Of a stretch of 64,000 nucleotides of DNA, positions 18,501-27,145 are shown in pieces; position 1 is the stretch's first letter; each line of letters begins with the position of its first letter. The notes under the pieces were generated by a model. That model had not been told where the DNA came from, made no database searches, and worked only from the letters and a program-made list of their open reading frames with translations. The stretch is from the NCBI GenBank assembly GCA_943371425.1, contig CALRUR010000009.1, forward strand, positions 1 to 64,000, given 5' to 3'. The DNA comes from CAJBVG01 sp943371425. GTDB lineage: Bacteria > Bacteroidota > Bacteroidia > Sphingobacteriales > Sphingobacteriaceae. Made by a program: the position numbers and the translations under genes.

Positions 18501-18864
18501 TGCAGTTTACGAACAAAAAGATCCATTGCTAATTTATAAGTTCGAATCGTTTGAATTATTTAAGCAAATGGTTTCTACCGTAAATAAAGAGGTAACGAGT
18601 TTCTTGTTTAAAGGAAACATTCCGCAACAAGCAAGTTCAGATGATGTGCGTGAAGCAAGAACAGCACCACGTAACGATGCGAAATTGAAAACCAGTAGAA
18701 CAGACGATGCTATTAGAATGCCAGACGGTTCTTTAATGCCCGGACAAGAGGCACAAAAAGCTCAGCCTGTAAGAGTAGAACAAAAAATTGGAAGAAACGA
18801 CCAATGCCCATGTGGTAGTGGTAAGAAATATAAAAATTGCCACGGTGCAAATGCCGAAGCCTAA
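15550..18864 (+). CDS. secA: Preprotein translocase ATPase SecA
   Basis: The motor that pushes unfolded secretory proteins through SecYEG. The protein has 1104 residues, long for the family but usual in Bacteroidota owing to insertions in the first nucleotide-binding domain. Walker A is GTGEGKT at 196-202 and DEVD is at 303-306. The helicase-like second domain contains the ATNMAGRGTDIKL segment and arginine-finger region (DRQLRGRSGRQGDPGS). The C-terminal zinc-binding SEC-C motif is Cys1086, Cys1088, Cys1097 and His1098. A -7 box TAGCTTTG at 15499-15506 may be its promoter, although the nearest TTTG (15469) is 26 bases away. Confidence 0.97.
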   Translation: MSNFISSFVSKVFGNKSDRDIKEISPIIEKINTEFQKLQSISHDELRAKTAQFKARIKEYTSEISSELSEIRSRIEKEPDMDISDKVDLYDRIDKLEKNENELIEQVLKEILPEAFAVVKETARRFSTNEFIEVTATDADRELAANKENVVIKGEKATHASTWMAAGNPMKWEMVHYDVQLIGGSVLHSGKIAEMGTGEGKTLVATLPAYLNAIAGKGVHIVTVNDYLARRDSEWMGPLYEFHGLTVDCIDKHQPNSPERRKAYQADITFGTNNEFGFDYLRDNMAHSPEDLVQRKLHYAMVDEVDSVLIDDARTPLIISGPIPRGDQHEFYDLKPRIERLVNAQKNFINTALLDAKKLISENKVDDGGLALLRAFRGLPKSKALIKFLSETGMKQILTKTENQYMQDQQREMHKVDAELFFVIDEKNNSIELTEKGIELITASGEDQNFFVLPDVGSEIAEIEKSTLTDQEKITRKDELMRDFSIKSERIHSVNQLLKAYTLFEKDVEYIIDGGKIKIVDEQTGRIMEGRRYSDGLHQAIEAKENVKVEDATQTYATVTLQNYFRMYHKLCGMTGTATTEAGEFWEIYKLDVVEIPTNRPISRKDSEDKVYKSKREKYNAVVEEIVELTTNGRPVLVGTTSVEISELLSRMLKLRGIKHQVLNAKLHQREADIVAEAGKAGTVTIATNMAGRGTDIKLGPGVKDAGGLAIIGTERHESRRVDRQLRGRSGRQGDPGSTQFFVSLEDDLMRMFGSGRIASLMDRMGLEEGEVIQHSMITKSIERAQKKVEENNFGVRKRLLEYDDVMNSQRTVIYAKRHNALFGERLEVDIDNMLMDICEELASQYQDEKNYEGFRLEMIRLFSTDIDISESEFMGEKPANIATKLYHHLTEFYTRKSARMAEVAMPVIKDVFESRGQTIENIVVPFTDGMRQIQITTNLKKAYDSNGKELVKSFERSVSLALIDDAWKEHLREMDELKQSVQNAVYEQKDPLLIYKFESFELFKQMVSTVNKEVTSFLFKGNIPQQASSDDVREARTAPRNDAKLKTSRTDDAIRMPDGSLMPGQEAQKAQPVRVEQKIGRNDQCPCGSGKKYKNCHGANAEA

Positions 18865-18869
18865 CGAGT

Positions 18870-19253
18870 ATGAAAACAATATTGTTTTGTATTATTCTAT
18901 TTTGCTCAAGTAACATCTTCGCCCAAGATAGTGCAGGTGTTACTTGGTTAATGGAACCCAAAACAGAACAATTATTGCAAAAAAAATTAGAGCTTGATAA
19001 AGCAAAACCATCCATTCAAGGATATAGAGTTCAATTATACTACGGAGGAAATAGATCGGAGGCATTAGAATTAAAATCTAAATTCGCAGCTTTATTTCCA
19101 GAAATCGAAACTTATTTAATTTATCAGCAACCTTATTTCAGATTACGCGCCGGTAACTACCGCACCAGAATAGAAGCGTATAAATTATTCAGAAAAGTAG
19201 AGAAGGAATTCCCTTCTGTATTTATTGTGAATGATGAGATAGCTTTTCCTTGA
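18870..19253 (+). CDS. SPOR-domain protein
   Basis: A 127-residue exported protein. The signal peptide MKTILFCIILFCSSNIFAQ is followed by a short spacer. A SPOR domain then occupies about residues 45-125 (IQGYRVQLYYGGNRSEAL, YFRLRAGNYRTRIEA). SPOR domains bind glycan strands lacking stem peptides, typically at division sites. I chose the ATG at 18870, five bases after the secA stop; an upstream in-frame start at 18837 would overlap secA and destroy the signal peptide. Co-transcription with secA is likely. It ends at a long inverted repeat shared with tex. Confidence 0.88.
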   Translation: MKTILFCIILFCSSNIFAQDSAGVTWLMEPKTEQLLQKKLELDKAKPSIQGYRVQLYYGGNRSEALELKSKFAALFPEIETYLIYQQPYFRLRAGNYRTRIEAYKLFRKVEKEFPSVFIVNDEIAFP

Positions 19254-19254
19254 T

Positions 19255-19345
19255 TCTTAGTCATTAGTATTTAGTAGTTAGTCTTTAGAAAGGGAAAACA
19301 TTGCCGCTGTCTAAAGACTAAAGACTAGTGACTAACGACTAAATT
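19255..19345. terminator. Long imperfect inverted repeat between convergent genes
   Basis: The core is a perfect 10-bp stem, AGTCTTTAGA at 19280-19289 with TCTAAAGACT at 19310-19319, around a 20-nt loop. Outward, both arms continue as imperfect TTAGT-rich copies of each other for about 25 more bases. The right arm runs into the last codons of tex (Phe-Ser-Arg-stop at 19343-19332). It probably acts as a bidirectional transcription end for the secA-SPOR unit and tex. A small mobile palindrome is an alternative origin. Confidence 0.6.
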
Positions 19346-21578
19346 TAGAGGCCAACATTGCCAACTTCTCTTTCATCGATTGTTCTTCGCTTTTAGCTGG
19401 AACATTTTCTGTTTTAGTATTCGTTTGTTTTGCTTTTGGTGCACGCGGTGCTGTTTCCGTTTTCATGCTTAAGGAAATTCGTTTGCGAGCAATGTCTACT
19501 TCCAACACACTTACTTGTACTTTTTGTGAAACCTTTAACACTTTAGCAGGATCGTCTATAAACGTATTAGAGATATGCGACACATGCACCAATCCATCTT
19601 GGTGAACGCCAATATCTACAAAGGCTCCGAACTTAGTTAGGTTGGTTACAATACCTGTTAATTGCATTCCAATTCGCAGGTCTTCCATGCTATTTACTCC
19701 TTCCGAAAATTGAATTACTTCAAACTGTTCACGCGGATCGCGCCCTGGTTTAGAAAGTTCATTCATGATATCTTTTAAGGTAGGCAAACCAACTTCATCA
19801 GAAATATATTTATTCAATTCTAACTTTGCTCTAATTTCTGCGGAGCTCATTAAATCACTTACAGAACATTTCAAATCCTTCGCCATTTGTTCTACTAAAG
19901 AATAACGCTCAGGGTGAACTGCACTTGCATCTAAAGGGTTTTCTGCAGATCTAATTCTTAAAAATCCTGCAGCCTGTTCAAAAGCTTTATCGCCTAAACG
20001 AGCTACTTTTTTTAATTCTGCACGAGTGCGAAAAGCACCGTTGCTATTTCTGTAATCTATAATGTTTTGGGCCAACTGTGGGCCTAAGCCAGATACGTAA
20101 GATAGTAATTGTTTGGATGCAGTATTTAACTCCACACCAACTGCATTTACACTACTACTCACTACATCGTCTAATGATTTTTGTAGTTTAGTTTGATCAA
20201 CGTCGTGTTGATATTGCCCAACGCCAATAGATTTTGGATCAATTTTTACAAGCTCTGCTAAAGGGTCCATTAATCTTCTGCCAATAGATACTGCACCACG
20301 TACTGTTAAATCGTAGTCTGCAAATTCATCACGTGCAGCTTCCGATGCAGAGTAAATAGATGCGCCACTTTCATTTACCATTACCACTAAAACATTTTCA
20401 AGTTTCATGGCACGAACTACCGTTTCGGTCTCTCTACCTGCGGTTCCATTACCAATGGCAATGGCTTCAATTTTATTTTTATCGCACAACTGCTTTATAA
20501 TTGCTTGTGCTTCTACTAATTTCTTTTGTGGTTCATGTGGGTAAATAGCAGTGTTATCAAGCAGTTTGCCCTGCTCATCTAAACACACTAGTTTGCAACC
20601 TGTTCTAAAACCAGGGTCAATAGCCATTACACGTTTTTGCCCAAGTGGAGCAGCTAATAATAATTGGCGAGCGTTTTCTGCAAATACTTTTATCGCTTCT
20701 TCGTCGGCTCTCGTTTTAGTAAATACCCTTGTTTCTGTTTCTATGGATGGTGCTAATAATCTTTTGTATCCATCTTTTATAGCGCTGCGTACTTCTTCTG
20801 CACATGCATTTGTATGGATGATAAATTTCTTATTTAAGCTTTCAATTGCTTCTTCTTCTTCTGGTGAAATTTCTAAAGAAAGAAACAATTCTTTTTCGCC
20901 TCTACGTAAAGCTAATACTCTGTGTGATGGTGCATCTTTAACAGATTCCGACCATTCATAATAATCTTTGTATTTAATTCCTTCGGCTTCTTTTCCTTTA
21001 ATAACCTTAGATCTAAAAAATCCTTTTTTCAAAAATAATTCACGAACCATTGCACGAGCATCTGCATCTTCAGAAATTCTTTCTGCAATAATATCACGTG
21101 CACCTTGTAAAGCTTCTTCAATGGTGTTTACACCTTTTTCAACATCAATATATTTCTCAGCAAGCATTTTTGGGTCAACAGATTCTTGTTCGAATATACT
21201 GATGGATAAAGATTCTAGCCCTTTTTCTTTGGCAACACTCGCTTTTGTTTTGCGTTTTGGACGGTAGGGTAAATATAAATCTTCGAGTATGGTTAAACTT
21301 TCTGCAGCATCTATTTTTTCTTTAAGCTCATCAGTAAGTTTACCCATTTCTTCTAATGATTTCAGAATGGCTTCTCTTCGTTTATCTAATTCTCTAAGTT
21401 GTGTAATTCTATCTCTTATGGCACCAACTTGCACTTCGTCTAATGTACCTGTTACTTCTTTTCTATATCTCGAAATAAATGGGATAGTAGCACCTTCGTC
21501 TAATAAATTTATAGTTGCTTCAACTTGTTGCTCACGAACCCCTAATTCAGCCGCAACTACCTTGTTGTAATTAATCAT
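19332..21578 (-). CDS. tex: Tex family RNA-binding transcription accessory protein
   Basis: A 748-residue protein of the Tex/Spt6-like family. It begins MINYNKVVAAELGV at the ATG 21578; the frame can be opened 39 residues further upstream, but only through untypical sequence. N-terminal helical Tex domain (GATIPFISRYRKEVTG) is followed by a YqgF/RNase H-like domain (KRVMAIDPGFRTGCK), a helix-hairpin-helix segment (LSYVSGLGPQLAQNII) and a C-terminal S1 RNA-binding domain (LTGIVTNLTKFGAFVDIGVH). A Lys/Thr-rich tail ends it. The precise role in bacteria is unclear; links to transcription, RNA stability and stress are reported for homologues. Confidence 0.95.
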   Translation of the reverse strand: MINYNKVVAAELGVREQQVEATINLLDEGATIPFISRYRKEVTGTLDEVQVGAIRDRITQLRELDKRREAILKSLEEMGKLTDELKEKIDAAESLTILEDLYLPYRPKRKTKASVAKEKGLESLSISIFEQESVDPKMLAEKYIDVEKGVNTIEEALQGARDIIAERISEDADARAMVRELFLKKGFFRSKVIKGKEAEGIKYKDYYEWSESVKDAPSHRVLALRRGEKELFLSLEISPEEEEAIESLNKKFIIHTNACAEEVRSAIKDGYKRLLAPSIETETRVFTKTRADEEAIKVFAENARQLLLAAPLGQKRVMAIDPGFRTGCKLVCLDEQGKLLDNTAIYPHEPQKKLVEAQAIIKQLCDKNKIEAIAIGNGTAGRETETVVRAMKLENVLVVMVNESGASIYSASEAARDEFADYDLTVRGAVSIGRRLMDPLAELVKIDPKSIGVGQYQHDVDQTKLQKSLDDVVSSSVNAVGVELNTASKQLLSYVSGLGPQLAQNIIDYRNSNGAFRTRAELKKVARLGDKAFEQAAGFLRIRSAENPLDASAVHPERYSLVEQMAKDLKCSVSDLMSSAEIRAKLELNKYISDEVGLPTLKDIMNELSKPGRDPREQFEVIQFSEGVNSMEDLRIGMQLTGIVTNLTKFGAFVDIGVHQDGLVHVSHISNTFIDDPAKVLKVSQKVQVSVLEVDIARKRISLSMKTETAPRAPKAKQTNTKTENVPAKSEEQSMKEKLAMLASKFSR

Positions 21579-21664
21579 TTTTAATAAATATTGAGTTACG
21601 AATATCAGAAACTTCTCCCAAGTATTCAACCAAGGATTGTAATAGTTTTCAACGATATTAAAAC

Positions 21665-21699
21665 AAAAAATGGTTTGCAAATTAATGCAAACCATTTTT
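21665..21699 (-). terminator. Rho-independent-type terminator after pdhB-like gene
   Basis: A perfect 14-bp stem (AAAAATGGTTTGCA at 21666-21679 with TGCAAACCATTTTT at 21686-21699) and a 6-nt loop AATTAA. Read leftward it is followed by TTTTTTGTTTT, as expected for ending the E1-beta transcript before tex. Confidence 0.75.
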
Positions 21700-21750
21700 A
21701 TTTAAATATCTAAATTCTAATATCTAAATACTAACGAAAGTATCTAGAAT

Positions 21751-22734
21751 CTATTTCGAAACATACATTACTTCTTTTACCGCTTTAATAATTTTTGTAG
21801 CGTTAGGTAAATAAGCTTCAATTAATGTAGGTGCATATGGCAACGGAACATCGCCACCCATTACTCTTAATATTGGAGCATCTAAATAATCGAAAGCATC
21901 TTTTTGTACTTTAAAAGCTACTTCGGTTGCAATAGATCCTAATGGCCACGACTCTTCTACAAATACCATTCTGTTGGTTTTTTTAATAGAGTTAATTACC
22001 GTTGGGTAATCAATTGGTCGAACCGATCTTAAGTCGATTACTTCCACACTTACACCTTCATTTGCAAGTTCTGCTGCTGCAGCCATTACAACTTTCAGCA
22101 TTTTACCAAAGGTTACAATGGTTACGTCTGTACCTTCTTGAACTACATTGGCAACACCAATTGGTAAATAATATTCTTCTTCAGGTACAAATCCTTTATC
22201 ACCATACATTTGCTCAGACTCCATAAAGATTACTGGATCTGGATCTAATATGGCAGTTTTTAATAATCCTTTTGCATCATATGGGTTAGATGGTACTACT
22301 ACTTTTAATCCTGGGCAATTTGCATACCACGATTCGAAGTTTTGAGAATGTTGCGAACTCAACATACCCGCACTACCTGTTGGTCCACGAAACACAATTG
22401 GAACAGAGAATTGTCCACCACTCATCGACATCATTTTTGCCGCTGCATTAATTACTTGGTCAATGGCTACTAATGAGAAGTTAAAGGTCATGAATTCGAT
22501 AATCGGACGAATGCCATTCATTGCTGCACCTACACCAATTCCTGCAAAGCCCAATTCAGAAATAGGAGTATCAATTATTCTTTTTGCACCAAATTCTGCT
22601 AACATGCCTTGGCTTACTTTGTAAGCACCGTTATATTCAGCTACTTCTTCACCCATTAAGAATATGCGCTCATCTTTGCGCATTTCTTCATTCATAGCTT
22701 CTCTAAGCGCCTCTCTGAATTGTATTTCTCTCAT
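21751..22734 (-). CDS. pdhB: 2-oxoacid dehydrogenase E1 component, beta subunit (pyruvate dehydrogenase type)
   Basis: A 327-residue transketolase-fold protein from the ATG at 22734 (MREIQFREALREAMNEEM); a TTG six bases upstream is less likely. Landmarks are GEEVAEYNGAYKVSQGM, the thiamine-site region FMTFNFSLVAIDQVINAAAK, the phosphorylation-loop-like GPTGSAGMLSSQHSQNFE and PYAPTLIEAYLP near the end. With an alpha subunit it decarboxylates pyruvate, or a branched-chain oxoacid, using thiamine diphosphate. No E1 alpha or E2 gene is adjacent, as is common in Bacteroidota. The pyruvate assignment follows overall similarity and is not proven. Confidence 0.88.
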   Translation of the reverse strand: MREIQFREALREAMNEEMRKDERIFLMGEEVAEYNGAYKVSQGMLAEFGAKRIIDTPISELGFAGIGVGAAMNGIRPIIEFMTFNFSLVAIDQVINAAAKMMSMSGGQFSVPIVFRGPTGSAGMLSSQHSQNFESWYANCPGLKVVVPSNPYDAKGLLKTAILDPDPVIFMESEQMYGDKGFVPEEEYYLPIGVANVVQEGTDVTIVTFGKMLKVVMAAAAELANEGVSVEVIDLRSVRPIDYPTVINSIKKTNRMVFVEESWPLGSIATEVAFKVQKDAFDYLDAPILRVMGGDVPLPYAPTLIEAYLPNATKIIKAVKEVMYVSK

Positions 22735-22824
22735 AATCAATCGTTTGTATATGGACTAAATTAGACCGAATGCAAATATAAGATATATGAGAAAATTAAT
22801 GAAATAAGTATAAAAGGAATTCAC

Positions 22825-25800
22825 TTAGTTAATATTCTGATCATCTTCTTCCTCCTCTACAGGGAATTCGAAGCGTGCATCTCTAAAATTATTTTTCACA
22901 AAATTACACCAATCGCAATCCTTCTTTCCACATCCTGTACTAAACTCGTGGTTTCTAATTTTTGTATATACTTCTTGAATTTGTTTAGTAACTATTTGCA
23001 CATCATCTGGAGTAATTACTACTTTACTTTTTTCATATTTATCTTTGTAAGGTTCTACAAAGTCGAATTCCGTACTTACTACTCTCCAATCTTTTAATCG
23101 ATAGTTATCAATCAAAATTTTATAAAACACTGCTTGTCGCCAATAATCGCCACCATTAGGATCTTTCTCTGACGGTCTGTTTAATTTCTTTTTTGCATTT
23201 TCAAAAGAGCCTGTTTTATAATCCACCACATTTACATCATTCCCATTAAATTCAATTTTATCAATCTTCCCTTTAATTGGAATGCCGTTTACTTCTACAT
23301 TTTTAATAGCAGTTTCTGGGCTTACAATTTTGTTCCATTCATTTATATACCTTGTGTAGTATGGCGGAATTATTTTGTGTCCGTATTCCAAGCGTCGTTC
23401 AAACTGTTCTTTAGTAAATGCTTCTCGATTACGAACCATGTACCAATCGAAATCTTTTAGTATGTTTTCAACCGGAGGGAATTCTTTTGTTTCAACCACT
23501 TCTCTAAAGAATTTTTCGAGTGCCCAATGTATTGATGAACCAAAGGTCATGCTATCATTTTTACCGCTCGGTACCATTACTAAATTTTGAAAATAAAATT
23601 TCAATGGGCAATCTAAATAATTATTTAAATGAGTTACACTTAAGGTGTATTTTTCGAGCACGCTATCCACCCATGCATGATCAATAGAATCTGTACTTAC
23701 TGGTGCATCCTCTTCTTTAAAATTTAGGGAGAAGAAATTTAAAATAGATTCATCGTCGATACTAATTTTTTCAACTTCAATATTCGAACTGCTAAGTAGC
23801 TCCCCTACAAACATACTACGTTCAATTTCTTTTCCTTTCATATCTGTTGATGAATAAGAAATTTGCAAATTAGTTTTAGCACGTGTCATGGCAACATAAA
23901 ACAACCTTCGTAGTTCTTCTTCATCTTTTCCTTTACTGTTAGAGAGGAATAGTGTTTCCGGAATTTTATAAGTTCGGCTCATTTTACGTTTGCCTTCCCA
24001 AACATTTTTACTTGCGCCAATAAAAAATACAAACTGAAATTCTAATCCTTTAGAGCCATGGCAGGTTAGGAAATTTACACCATGTTCGTTAAATAGAACT
24101 TTATTGAGTTCTAAACTTAAATCGTTTTCTTTTAATAAATCGATGGTGTTTATAAATTCTTTTAATCCCATTTCTGGGTCTCTTCTACTTTCTTCTTTTA
24201 AGAAATTAAATAAAGAAGAAAGCACTTGCATTAACCAAGTTTTTTCTGGCGATTTTAAAATGTAAGCAAGGATGCCGCCTCGTGTAATTATTTTTTCGAA
24301 TAAATTTTGAAGGGTAAAATTGTTAGATTCTTTAATCCAGTATTCTATGTCGGTACTTAAACGTCTTAATTGTTGAGTACTGGTATCCTCAAACATATCG
24401 GGCGTTTTTTTATTCATCTCCACCAATAAGTTTCTAATGGAGGTTTTATTTTTATTAGAATAATTATGTTGAGTAGCTGCAACGCTGAGTTTAGCTGCAT
24501 CAATAGGATTTATATCGTAGAAATCATAATGTAAAATCTGAAACAATAGTTCATCTCCACTGTACGGAATTTCATTTTCTGCAGCTAAATACCTGAGTAT
24601 GTTAATTAATTTTTGTGCAAAAGGAATCGTGAGTATATTCACTCTCTTTTTGGTACTAACCGGAATTTCTCGCGATTGGAAATAGTGTGCTAATTCTTCT
24701 CCAGCTTTATGTTCCTTATAAATAATAGCAATTTCTTTCGGATCAATATTTTCATCGGTTATTAATTTATACACTTGTTCTGTAACCGATGCAAATTCTT
24801 GTATAGGTGTTTCGTACTCTATAATGCGAGGTTTAATCGTAGAGCTAATGTAAGAAGTATTACTAGCTTTTAATGATTTTGAAAGGCCTTCCATTTTAAT
24901 ACGCTCCGTATTAAAATCAATTAAATTTTTAGAAAGATCTAATATCGATTGTGTAGATCGATAATTATTTTCTAACATTATTTTGGCTAAACTTTCTGGA
25001 AACCAATTGCAATATTGTTCAATGTTTTCAACGTTTGCACCTTGGAACCTAAATATCGATTGATCATCATCACCCACCACAAATACATTCGGATTGTCCC
25101 AATAACTAATTAACATTTTTATTAATTCATTTTGAGAGCCACTGGTATCTTGGTATTCGTCTATTAAAAAATATTCATATCGTTCTTGGTAGGTAATAAG
25201 AAAGTTTGGATCGTTTTTAAATGCTTTTAAGATCCAAAGAATCATGTCATCAAAATCATAACGATTGGCCTTGTTCATTAAGTTCTGATAAGTTTCAAAT
25301 TCTTTAGCCGCGGCTTTTAGTAATTCTATCTTATCTTTTTCATCAATAAACGCCGGCTTAAAATCGCCTGCAGCAGCATTGCCCGTTTTTCTGGAATATT
25401 TAAATGTTTTATAGAGCTCAGAGCCTTCTTCGGCATTTGCAATCATCTCTATATATTCATCGGCTTTTGTACAAATAAAATTCGCTGTCCAATTTTCACG
25501 TTTCATAATGGAGAACAACTCCATCAATCTTTTTATTTCGTAATACACATCACCACGATATCTTTTCAGCGGGTTTCCTTCTTTAAATTGATGAACTAAT
25601 TTTCGGAAGAGTTCTATTTTTTCTAAATCAGAAATAGCTTCTAAATTTAGCTTTCCGAAATAATCTAGATTTTCTTGTATAATATCATTACAAAAAGAGT
25701 GGAAGGTATGAATGTGTACTCTGTAGGCTTCGGGACCAATAAAATCGAATAAACGTTTACGCATGGCTATGGTGCCTGCATCGGTATAAGTTAAGCAAAG

Positions 25801-25998
25801 AATGTTATGAGCATCCGTATCTGTTTCTATTAATATTTTGCCAATACGTGCTGCAAGAATTTGGGTTTTACCAGTACCTGGTCCAGCGATTACCAATACT
25901 GGCCCATCAATTTTATTTACAGCGGATAGTTGTTTTTCATTTAAACCATCTAAGGCTTTTATAAATTTTTCGTTATTACGAATGAGGTCTCTGTTCAT
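22825..25998 (-). CDS. UvrD/Rep superfamily I helicase fused to an Fe-S PD-(D/E)XK nuclease
   Basis: A 1057-residue enzyme. The helicase part has Walker A GPGTGKT at 39-45 and Walker B DEYQD at 280-284, plus VGDDDQSIFRFQGA and the late motif YVAMTRAK. The C-terminal quarter is a RecB/AddB/Cas4-like nuclease with KIDKIEF, then VDYKTG (Asp926, Lys928). Cys797 (LDCPLKF) with Cys1023, Cys1028 and Cys1031 has the spacing of the AddB/Cas4 4Fe-4S cluster. A role in double-strand-break processing or repair is expected. No AddB-like partner is adjacent. It lies nine bases downstream of the T9SS cargo gene on the same strand. Confidence 0.92.
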   Translation of the reverse strand: MNRDLIRNNEKFIKALDGLNEKQLSAVNKIDGPVLVIAGPGTGKTQILAARIGKILIETDTDAHNILCLTYTDAGTIAMRKRLFDFIGPEAYRVHIHTFHSFCNDIIQENLDYFGKLNLEAISDLEKIELFRKLVHQFKEGNPLKRYRGDVYYEIKRLMELFSIMKRENWTANFICTKADEYIEMIANAEEGSELYKTFKYSRKTGNAAAGDFKPAFIDEKDKIELLKAAAKEFETYQNLMNKANRYDFDDMILWILKAFKNDPNFLITYQERYEYFLIDEYQDTSGSQNELIKMLISYWDNPNVFVVGDDDQSIFRFQGANVENIEQYCNWFPESLAKIMLENNYRSTQSILDLSKNLIDFNTERIKMEGLSKSLKASNTSYISSTIKPRIIEYETPIQEFASVTEQVYKLITDENIDPKEIAIIYKEHKAGEELAHYFQSREIPVSTKKRVNILTIPFAQKLINILRYLAAENEIPYSGDELLFQILHYDFYDINPIDAAKLSVAATQHNYSNKNKTSIRNLLVEMNKKTPDMFEDTSTQQLRRLSTDIEYWIKESNNFTLQNLFEKIITRGGILAYILKSPEKTWLMQVLSSLFNFLKEESRRDPEMGLKEFINTIDLLKENDLSLELNKVLFNEHGVNFLTCHGSKGLEFQFVFFIGASKNVWEGKRKMSRTYKIPETLFLSNSKGKDEEELRRLFYVAMTRAKTNLQISYSSTDMKGKEIERSMFVGELLSSSNIEVEKISIDDESILNFFSLNFKEEDAPVSTDSIDHAWVDSVLEKYTLSVTHLNNYLDCPLKFYFQNLVMVPSGKNDSMTFGSSIHWALEKFFREVVETKEFPPVENILKDFDWYMVRNREAFTKEQFERRLEYGHKIIPPYYTRYINEWNKIVSPETAIKNVEVNGIPIKGKIDKIEFNGNDVNVVDYKTGSFENAKKKLNRPSEKDPNGGDYWRQAVFYKILIDNYRLKDWRVVSTEFDFVEPYKDKYEKSKVVITPDDVQIVTKQIQEVYTKIRNHEFSTGCGKKDCDWCNFVKNNFRDARFEFPVEEEEDDQNIN

Positions 25999-26007
25999 TA
26001 ATTAAAT

Positions 26008-27003
26008 TTATTGTTTTATAAATTTTCCGGTATAAGTGATGTTGTTGGAAACAGCTTTCAGAAAATATATTCCCTCTGTTAAATTGCTAATATCAAAATG
26101 CCATTTTCCATCATCATAGTTACAAATAATAGTTTGTGTTTGTCCTATTACATTTTTCATTGTAAAGGTAAGATTAGGATCAACAATATCTATTGAAATA
26201 TTTTTTTTACTAGGATTAGGAAAAACGTTTAGATTTTTTATTTTTTCTGATTGTACAGAGGTGATGTAATATGAATGTCGATTGCAACTATTTATAGTAT
26301 CCAATAGTATTGATACGGATCCCATGGAAAATGTATAGTTTTTCTTATCGTTACTAAAACAATTTACCTGGTTTGATGATGACCAACCGTCCATCAATGT
26401 TACATTTTCAGAAAACAGTGTTTTTGTATTACCAACTCCTTCTATTAATACTCCGCCAAAATTGTAATTTGTTTCGGATGAATCGCCAATATATTTTATT
26501 TCTCTACTTATGCCATTATCATCAATTATGGTGTCAATTCTATATACATTAAAATTTGTGGAGCTTTGTGGATGCTGAAGTGTAACAGGATATGGATCAT
26601 GTAATTTCAAACCAAAATCATAAAGTAAAATATCTTGAGTTGTATCGCTTAAGTTTTTTCTAAAATATACTTTCTTATTTAATTTATCATTCCTAATGTA
26701 TCCAACGATTTTTGTGTAATTACGAATATCAACAATTACAGGTGGTACAACACTAATAATTTGTTTAAAACTAGTGCCTTTAAAATAAATACTTCTATAC
26801 GTTAAATTACTTAGATAATGCGTGCTACTATCGAACATGGTTCCCACAACATAATAGAAAGGGCAATCTAAATCACAACCTCTAGTATAAGATGATTCGT
26901 TCCAAGAATAATTCGAATCGGGGAAATCTGCAGTAAGTTGAGCAGTAGTTTTATTTGAGTAAAACAGAATTAAACCTAAAGTTATAGAAATAATCAATCG
27001 CAT
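26008..27003 (-). CDS. Secreted protein with T9SS type A sorting domain
   Basis: A 331-residue protein with an N-terminal signal peptide (MRLIISITLGLILFYSNKTTAQ). The C-terminal domain of about 75 residues begins NVFPNPSKKNISI, continues with VIGQTQTI, and ends ISNLTEGIYFLKAVS then YTGKFIKQ. This is the T9SS type A sorting signal that directs transport across the outer membrane. The central 230 residues contain scattered cysteines (CDLDCPFYY) and match nothing I know; they may be a small beta-rich surface domain. It is divergent from the lipoprotein gene at 27146 and lies nine bases upstream of the helicase-nuclease gene. Confidence 0.85.
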   Translation of the reverse strand: MRLIISITLGLILFYSNKTTAQLTADFPDSNYSWNESSYTRGCDLDCPFYYVVGTMFDSSTHYLSNLTYRSIYFKGTSFKQIISVVPPVIVDIRNYTKIVGYIRNDKLNKKVYFRKNLSDTTQDILLYDFGLKLHDPYPVTLQHPQSSTNFNVYRIDTIIDDNGISREIKYIGDSSETNYNFGGVLIEGVGNTKTLFSENVTLMDGWSSSNQVNCFSNDKKNYTFSMGSVSILLDTINSCNRHSYYITSVQSEKIKNLNVFPNPSKKNISIDIVDPNLTFTMKNVIGQTQTIICNYDDGKWHFDISNLTEGIYFLKAVSNNITYTGKFIKQ

Positions 27004-27145
27004 ATTTAAAGGTAACTATTAATTCTAAATAATATGAATTTGATAATTTATGGGTTTATAGATTAGATAATTTTAGTATATTCTGTTTTTTGGTATGTTT
27101 ATTGAAGATTAATTACTGAAAATTCTATCTTATTAGTTAAATACT

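Noticed and set aside
20551..21570. Three open frames on the + strand inside tex (20551-20961, 20968-21267, 21289-21570)
   Set aside because: They are antisense shadows of a well-supported gene, rich in Ser/Leu as expected for the reverse frame of Lys/Glu-rich coding sequence, and match no family.
21700..21750. Repeated TATCTAAAT-like words between tex and pdhB
   Set aside because: Three short, irregular copies in AT-rich intergenic DNA next to a terminator; too few and too degenerate for a repeat array or CRISPR.
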